Source: CAZWRV01 sp964636325
GTDB lineage: Bacteria > Verrucomicrobiota > Lentisphaeria > Victivallales > GWF2-50-93
DNA length: 10,456 bases
Assembly (NCBI GenBank): GCA_964636325.1
Contig: CAZWRV010000147.1
Span: forward strand, 1 to 10,456
Direction: 5' to 3'
This document shows positions 6,653-10,456 of this stretch, one piece after another; the first letter of the stretch is position 1; every line of letters begins with the position of its first letter. The position numbers and the translations under genes are program-made. The notes under the pieces were generated by a model. That model saw only the letters and a list, made by a program, of their open reading frames with translations. It ran no database searches and was not told the origin of the DNA.

Positions 6653-7350
6653 AACTGACAATCTGCGCGGGGCCGGCCACCACCGGCAAGACGTCCGTCC
6701 TGAAGCACATGACCAAGGCGCTGCTTGAAGCGGGGCACAAGGTCGCTTACCTGAAGATCGACGTCCAGTTCGCCGACGAGGACGAGATATTCTCGAGGGA
6801 ATTCGGGATTCCGACACGCAAGGTCTATTCGGGCGAGCTCTGCCCCGACCACTGCAACGTCCTGGTCCTGTCCGACGCTCTCAAGTGGGCGGAGGACAAG
6901 GGCTGCGACATCCTGTTCGTCGAGACGGCGGGGCTCTGCCTGCGCTGCTCTCCGTACGTGGACGGAGGGCTCGGGCTCGTCGTGCTCGAGGCGACCAGCG
7001 GGATGAACCTTCCGCTCAAGGTCGGCCCGATGCTTACGCTCGCCGACATCGCCGTTGTCACAAAGATAGACAGGGTGTCGCAGGCCGAGAGGGAGGTCTT
7101 CCGGGCCAGGATACAGGACGCCGCCCCCGAAGTCTCCATCAGGGAGGTCAACGCCCTCTACGGTATCGGCATCGAGCCCATAGTGAACCGCGTCCTCGCC
7201 TTCGCCGACACTCCCGCAAACATGCTCCTCAGGGGCAATCCCCCGGTCGGGACATGCACGATATGCGTCGGCAAGAGGGACGTCGGCTGGCAGTCGCACT
7301 TCGGCGTCGTCAGGGCGCTGGAGAACCAGAACTTCTACAGAGGAGAATAA
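6649..7350 (+). CDS. HypB/UreG-like SIMIBI GTPase with extra cysteine pairs
   Basis: The 233-residue product is a P-loop GTPase of the HypB/UreG/CooC type, a group that uses nucleotide hydrolysis to load nickel or other metals into enzymes. Walker A is GPATTGKTS (8-16). Switch II is VETAGLCLRC (91-100), comparable with the E-x-x-G region of HypB and UreG, and the base-specificity motif is TKID (138-141). Three potential metal sites stand out: CPDHC (65-69), where HypB and UreG have their own metal-binding Cys/His; CLRC (97-100) inside switch II; and CTIC (203-206) near the C-terminus. No HypB-type N-terminal CxxCGC or histidine tail is present. No hydrogenase, urease or CODH gene is in the window. 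It overlaps the ABC gene by four bases and ends one base before the Fe-S gene. Confidence 0.82.
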   Translation: MKLTICAGPATTGKTSVLKHMTKALLEAGHKVAYLKIDVQFADEDEIFSREFGIPTRKVYSGELCPDHCNVLVLSDALKWAEDKGCDILFVETAGLCLRCSPYVDGGLGLVVLEATSGMNLPLKVGPMLTLADIAVVTKIDRVSQAEREVFRARIQDAAPEVSIREVNALYGIGIEPIVNRVLAFADTPANMLLRGNPPVGTCTICVGKRDVGWQSHFGVVRALENQNFYRGE

Positions 7351-7351
7351 C

Positions 7352-8131
7352 ATGAACGCACAGCAGATTGAAGCGCTTGAACTGCCGGGACTGGACTGCG
7401 GAAGCTGCGGATTCCGCACATGCGAGGACTTCAGGAAAAAGCTGAAGACCAATCCGGCAATGCTCAAGAGATGCACCTTCCTGTCCGACGACAACATGAA
7501 CGGGAAAAAGGCGGAGAAGCTCCAGAAGGCCCCAGGCAAGCCCGAACCGATGATGGCTCACTCACCCAAGGACGGCAAGTGCCCGTCGGCGGCAATATGC
7601 GGGACATGCAGGGAGACAGGAACCATCGGAACCGGAAGGAACACAGTTTCGCGCCCTTCGACTCCGTGGATCGACAGCCTGGGGAGGGACTTCGACTTCT
7701 ACCTCGAACACTTTCCGGAGGACGTCGGCCCGAGGGAAATCATCATACCCCACAATCCGATGATCACACGCGAAATGGACATCCAGGTCGGCGACACTCT
7801 GATCGGACGCCCGCTCGGGATGTCATGCGGATGCCCGATAACCCACTGCGGAACAGTAGTCATCGTCGACCGCCGGACCGGCGTCCTGACCTGGTGCGTG
7901 ACCGGCCCGCTCGGCCCGCGCGAAAAGGGTTACAAGGACATCGGCTACTACATCGCCGAAGGCTACGAGGGGCTCATAACCGACGCGAAATGCGATATCA
8001 AGATCGGGATGAGATACTACTTCCAGCCGAGGATGTGCATGCTCCAGTGGCGCCACAGCGGCCTGGTCAACTACATCAACAGGTCCGACATCGGCCTCCA
8101 GGTAAGGCTCGAAGGACTGTGGATCGGATAA
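7352..8131 (+). CDS. Cysteine-rich 4Fe-4S domain protein (function unknown)
   Basis: The 259-residue product begins with a 4Fe-4S motif of the kind found in RnfB and the corrinoid Fe-S protein of acetyl-CoA synthase: LDCGSCGFRTCEDF with C16, C19 and C24, completed by C41. A second group C77, C83, C86 (KCPSAAICGTC) and a third, SCGCPITHCGTV (C159, C161, C166) with WC at 182, make at least ten likely ligand cysteines. The C-terminal half (about 115-259) is a separate domain I cannot name, with conserved-looking PLGPREKGYKDIGYYIAEGYEGLI and a closing QPRMCMLQWRHSGLVNY. No signal peptide or membrane segment, so it is cytosolic. ATG at 7352 after GGAG. As the third gene of an Rrf2-controlled operon it could be the scaffold, electron carrier or substrate of the ATPase/GTPase pair. 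Confidence 0.78.
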   Translation: MNAQQIEALELPGLDCGSCGFRTCEDFRKKLKTNPAMLKRCTFLSDDNMNGKKAEKLQKAPGKPEPMMAHSPKDGKCPSAAICGTCRETGTIGTGRNTVSRPSTPWIDSLGRDFDFYLEHFPEDVGPREIIIPHNPMITREMDIQVGDTLIGRPLGMSCGCPITHCGTVVIVDRRTGVLTWCVTGPLGPREKGYKDIGYYIAEGYEGLITDAKCDIKIGMRYYFQPRMCMLQWRHSGLVNYINRSDIGLQVRLEGLWIG

Positions 8132-8232
8132 CTGATAAGAATTCTGATTTTCGACATGTTCGAATGTAACTCGGAAGATGGAGGATTTCAAGCCTAGAAT
8201 CGTAGAAAATCCACACGCTTTGCCCGAAAAGG

Positions 8233-8346
8233 TTTCCCCTCCGGGCCTGCTGCGGCGGGCCCGGAGGGGAAATTCTCAATCAGTGCAGGGAAATGCCGGG
8301 AGAACCTGGGATTTTCGGTGGTGAGACTGCGTGTCAGGCTCTCCCG
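8233..8346. repeat. Two inverted repeats downstream of the IS91-like transposase
   Basis: The 225-base gap 8132-8356 holds no gene. TTTCCCCTCCGGGCC (8233-8247) pairs perfectly with 8258-8272, giving a 15-bp stem with a 10-base loop. A second, CGGGAGAACC (8297-8306) with GGCTCTCCCG (8337-8346), matches at 9 of 10 positions. Neither is followed by a T-run on either strand. Both lie just 3' of the transposase, where IS91/ISCR elements keep their replication origin end, so they may mark that terminus; they could also act as a bidirectional stop between the converging Fe-S and transposase genes. A short TTCGA/TCGAA repeat lies at 8150-8164. Confidence 0.45.
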
Positions 8347-8356
8347 CGCCGGGAAA

Positions 8357-9696
8357 TCAGAAACTTGAGAGAAGCTCCTCGATGGGAACATATGTGGAAT
8401 CCGAATGGCAATCATCCGCAGGAGGCGCCCTTTCCTCCGGCTCCGTCCATATCCCGCAGTGCTTGAGTATCTTCTGGATTATCGCGGCCTGATCCCTCTT
8501 CTCGATGAAGGATATTATCCTCATACGACCGCCGCACCTGGGGCACTGCAGCGGGTCTGTCTCATATACCTTTTTGACAAGGGCCGCCCACCTCGACCGG
8601 CATATCTTGCGGAAAGGGGCGTCCTCCTCCTCGGAATCCACCGCAGCCTCGATACTATCACCCGCTGCCGCGAGTTTCGCCCTCATACCCCGGTTCTTGT
8701 TCGAATACCATCCATAATATCGAATGGTATGTTCGCCTGTATTCGGAATGTGCTGAGTAACTTCGGCAAGGAAATCAAGCGGATCGAAGACCTGGAAGTT
8801 GCGGCTCACGCCGGCCTTCAAGTCATCACTGGCCGGCTCCGGGAACCTGCGGCAGCTGTCATGTTCCGCCTTGTACACCACCTGTCCGGTCGGGGTTATG
8901 CTGATTATCCTTTCGAGGCTGAAAGGACAGCGGGCGACATATTGAACGAGCCTTTCGAGCGCGTCGCGATCCTCGGCCCCGATCAGTACGCTCTTGTCGA
9001 CGCTGAATCCGGAGTGCCGCCAAGTTCTCATCTGACTTATATTTTTCCAGCGGCTGGAAAAATATATCAGGAAATCAAGCGGCTTGATTTCCGGATGATT
9101 AAGCATCCATTTTTCAGCGCGCTGAAAAATAAAGAATATTTTGCGTTTCGCAAAATATTGCCGAATGTCTGAACAGCCGCGACCATTCCGGGAGCAGCGT
9201 CTTCACGGTCAAGAACCGCCTGATATACCTCGCGGATCAGCTCGTAGGCGATTTTCGGAAGATGGCCGAGCAACTCGCGGTTAAAGCGGAAGTAAATCCT
9301 CAGCCTTTTCGGAATGGTGAAGACGAACTGGCGGTGCGGCACGACGGAGAAGACATCCTCTCGGACATGCATGGAAAGCTCAAGAATCCTCTTCTGATGG
9401 CAGGACGGGCAGATGCACCTGGTCTTGCAGGAGAAGGAGACGAATATGCCGTGGCCGCAGTCGTCGCAGCGGACGCGGGCGAAACCCTCCCGAAGGTCTC
9501 CGCACTTGAGGTACTTCCCGACGGCCACGCCGATGACCGGACGCCAGAACCCGTATTTCGGGCCGTAGCGCTGGGGATAAACGCGCTCGAACCCGCTGTA
9601 ATGTGCATCGACGATCCTCCAGAACGGCGAGGCGGACGGGTCGCGCCTGCGGCAGAATTCCGGCCCGGATGGACAGTTTTCCTGCGCGTGCGGCAT
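8357..9696 (-). pseudogene. IS91-family transposase, catalytic core replaced
   Basis: The N-terminal half (minus strand, 9696 down to about 9160) encodes a transposase zinc-binding domain with C65, C77/C80, C90, C94, C96 and C99 (including CPSCHQKR), then FSVVPHRQFVFTIPKRLR and GMVAAVQTFG, as in IS91/ISCR Y2 transposases. The C-terminal half (9034 down to 8357) resumes in a different frame with QMRTWRHSGFSVDKSVLIG and continues through LERLVQYVARCPFSL, IRYYGWYSNKNRGMR and a CPRCGGRM zinc pair. In intact members the part between these blocks, roughly 60-70 residues, contains the HUH metal-binding motif (HPHxH) for single-strand nicking. Here it is missing: about 125 bases of palindromes sit there, with a frameshift and no HxH in any minus-strand frame. 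Restoring the frame would not restore activity. Confidence 0.88.
9038..9159. repeat. Array of five back-to-back palindromes
   Basis: P1: TATATTTTTCCAGC at 9038-9051 with 9053-9066 (14-bp arms, 1-base loop). P2: GGAAATCAAGC at 9070-9080 with 9082-9092 (11 bp, 1-base loop). P3: 9093-9108, GGATG/CATCC arms around an inner TTAA (one mismatch). P4: 9109-9130, perfect 22-base palindrome with arm ATTTTTCAGCG. P5: AATATTTTGCG at 9135-9145 with 9149-9159 (11 bp, TTT loop). Gaps between units are 3, 0, 0 and 4 bases. All arms pair perfectly except one A/G position in P3. P5 ends on the base before the GGC glycine codon of the transposase VQTFG motif, and P1 begins three bases from the resuming QMRTW block. 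Confidence 0.9.
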
Positions 9697-9724
9697 GATA
9701 CGCTAAATTATATTAGTATATCAT
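9695..9724 (-). promoter_or_regulatory. Palindromic promoter at the transposase start
   Basis: Arms of 12 bases at 9695-9706 and 9713-9724 match at 10 of 12 positions around a 6-base centre, which on the minus strand reads TATAAT (9707-9712), a perfect -10 box. TTGCGT lies 15 bases further upstream as a weak -35. Transcription would begin near 9700, only a few bases before the transposase ATG (9694-9696), and no Shine-Dalgarno precedes that ATG, so the message would be leaderless or nearly so. The symmetry suggests an operator overlapping the promoter. Confidence 0.45.
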
Positions 9725-9766
9725 ACAACGCAATGACGGATCTTTTATTGTTCAACTGGAAAAATC

Positions 9767-10004
9767 ATGGAGGAAGAACCATGCCAACAGCTCAACGGCA
9801 ACACGAGGGAAGCGAAATTCTCTTTTTGCCCTCTAAAAATCGCGAGATTGAGAGAAATTGAAAGATTGAAGGGGAAAATCTCAAAACTTGGAGACATGTG
9901 CCAGGCTCGTTGACCAGACAGGCAAGGAGCTGGGGAAAGAGTTACTGGCAGATAAGGTGGATTCATCGTGTATCTTTATGATGTTAAAAAAGGCGGCGGG
10001 TTAA
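9767..10004 (+). pseudogene. Possible small ORF split between two frames
   Basis: An ATG at 9767-9769 opens a 48-codon frame ending at TGA 9911-9913 with a helical, charged stretch ending REIERLKGKISKLGD. Directly after, the +1 frame continues with DQTGKELGKELLADKVDSSC and stops at TAA 10002-10004. Together they would give a roughly 79-residue helical protein, so this may be one small gene broken by a single-base frameshift; the stop context is CGT TGA C. The ribosome site is weak (GGAAAAATC before the ATG) and I recognise no family, so it may also be noncoding. An overlapping ATG frame at 9734 is less convincing. Confidence 0.25.
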
Positions 10005-10043
10005 AAAGCCGTCACGGAATCAGGTGTTTAGGCAAGCCGTTAT

Positions 10044-10163
10044 CTAATTCGGATGCACACCGAACTCGGCGGCCAGCTCCGTCGGCGTCTTCCTCTCCTT
10101 GATCGCCTCGATAGCAACTTTCGCCTTGAACTCCCTGGTGAACCGTCTTCTCGTCTTTCCCAT
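10044..10163 (-). pseudogene. Truncated IS3-family OrfA (HTH_Tnp_1)
   Basis: The 39-residue frame starts MGKTRRRFTREFKAKVAIEA and ends ELAAEFGVHPN, the first half of the helix-turn-helix of IS3-family OrfA proteins, which normally run about 90-110 residues. The reading frame stops (TAG 10044-10046) right after VHPN, where intact copies continue with QI-x-x-WK and a leucine zipper; the downstream DNA shows none of this in any frame, and no OrfB is present. It is therefore a remnant cut near 10047. Its ATG (10161-10163) is preceded by AAGGA eight bases away, buried in a 13-bp hairpin. Expression would yield only part of a DNA-binding domain. Confidence 0.75.
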
Positions 10164-10166
10164 CGG

Positions 10167-10201
10167 TGCAATCCTTCAGCCCTGAAGAATTGCAATTTTT
10201 T
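10167..10201 (+). terminator. Hairpin with T-run; also sequesters the OrfA ribosome site
   Basis: TGCAATCCTTCAG (10167-10179) pairs with 10182-10194 around a 2-base loop, with one mismatch, and is followed on the plus strand by A and six T (10196-10201): a good rho-independent terminator for a plus-strand transcript arriving from about 9770-10004. On the minus strand the mismatch becomes a G-U pair, and the stem buries the AAGGA of the OrfA remnant. Insertion sequences are known to hide transposase ribosome sites this way so that read-through from outside does not express them. Confidence 0.6.
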
Positions 10202-10273
10202 CGTTTTCTTTCCGAGCTGAAGGCATTTTTTCAGGAAAATTTCTTCTTTTTGGGCTTTTCCGCCTGCATATAT

Positions 10274-10329
10274 GATGCGTATTACTACGTATAATATAGC
10301 AAAAATCCGAAAACCGACAGGACAGGAGG
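10274..10329 (+). promoter_or_regulatory. Promoter and ribosome site of the DUF6788-type gene
   Basis: A perfect TATAAT lies at 10290-10295, about 42 bases before the ATG; no good -35 is seen at 16-18 bases. ATGCGTA and TACGTAT (10274-10291) form an imperfect inverted repeat just upstream of and overlapping the -10, possibly an operator. AGGAGG at 10324-10329 is a consensus Shine-Dalgarno seven bases from the start codon. Confidence 0.5.
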
Positions 10330-10336
10330 CGGGCAT

Positions 10337-10456
10337 ATGTCGAGGAAGCCGATAGGAGTCCTGGAGAGGATGCGCGGCGCAAGGCTGAAGGAGCTTGGCG
10401 CGATCGGCCCCGTGCTGCAGGGCAGCATCGCGTCGATAGGCGTGAGGTGCGGCAAT
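10337..10456 (+). CDS. DUF6788-type protein, N-terminal part
   Basis: The first 40 codons of a gene that leaves the window on the right. The translation MSRKPIGVLERMRGARLKEL followed by GAIGPVLQGSIASIGVRCGN fits the short family usually listed as DUF6788: a helical start, then a GP-x-x-x-GS segment and a C-G motif that in complete members continues into a CxxC pair (CGKPGCRC-like). Such genes are often found just before transposase genes, so another insertion element may begin here, in line with the mobile remnants to the left. The consensus Shine-Dalgarno fixes the start. Function is unknown, and identification rests on only 40 residues. Confidence 0.55.
   Translation, partial: MSRKPIGVLERMRGARLKELGAIGPVLQGSIASIGVRCGN

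Larger units (their letters stand above)
8233..9724 (-). mobile_element. Inactivated IS91-family element (approximate limits)
   Basis: The limits are set from the outermost hairpins and the promoter palindrome flanking the transposase, not from recognised ends: IS91-type elements have no long terminal inverted repeats and do not duplicate their target, so exact termini cannot be fixed from one copy. The element carries a single transposase that has lost its catalytic centre, so it can no longer move by itself. Confidence 0.45.

Noticed and set aside
6019..7539. Minus-strand open frame of about 500 codons opposite the ABC and GTPase genes
   Set aside because: A shadow frame in GC-rich DNA; the translation is low in complexity with no family resemblance, while the plus strand has complete motif sets.
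9038..9159. CRISPR array
   Set aside because: The units are different palindromes with almost no spacers, not identical direct repeats separated by unique spacers.
8405..9172. Plus-strand open frame opposite the transposase C-terminal half
   Set aside because: Antisense of recognisable transposase sequence; it also crosses the palindrome array without any domain signal.

Overview
The window reads as chromosomal DNA of an uncultivated, probably anaerobic bacterium of moderately high GC. A URO-D-superfamily protein beside ordinary housekeeping genes, a RecA of normal bacterial type and a cysteine-rich redox/metal module fit the PVC superphylum (Lentisphaerota or Kiritimatiellota-like). That placement is inference from gene style only; no rRNA or other taxonomic marker is present.

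Layout. Positions 1-203 hold no convincing gene but several stem-loops, ending in a plus-strand terminator. Positions 204-3977 form a minus-strand block, transcribed from high to low coordinates: a URO-D-like protein, acylphosphatase, nucleoside hydrolase, a DUF2127 membrane protein and TcdA (tRNA t6A dehydratase); the last four are tightly packed. recA (4114-5172) is also on the minus strand. Both recA and the URO-D gene end in the same unusual way: a hairpin touching the stop codon, followed at once by a degenerate 7-base-period repeat.

Positions 5399-8131 form a divergent plus-strand block: a cysteine-free Rrf2 regulator, an orphan ABC-type ATPase, a HypB/UreG-like GTPase rich in CxxC motifs, and a cysteine-rich 4Fe-4S protein. 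The last three overlap or nearly touch. A 35-bp sequence (27/35 identical) occurs upstream of both the regulator and the ATPase and is the best operator candidate. The module looks like an Rrf2-controlled metallocofactor handling or maturation system whose target I cannot name. It is the most interesting functional unit here.

Positions 8132-10456 are accessory. An IS91-family transposase (minus strand) has lost its HUH catalytic core; the gap is filled exactly by five back-to-back palindromes (9038-9159). After it come a probable broken small ORF, a truncated IS3-type OrfA whose Shine-Dalgarno lies in a hairpin, and the start of a DUF6788-type gene running off the right edge.
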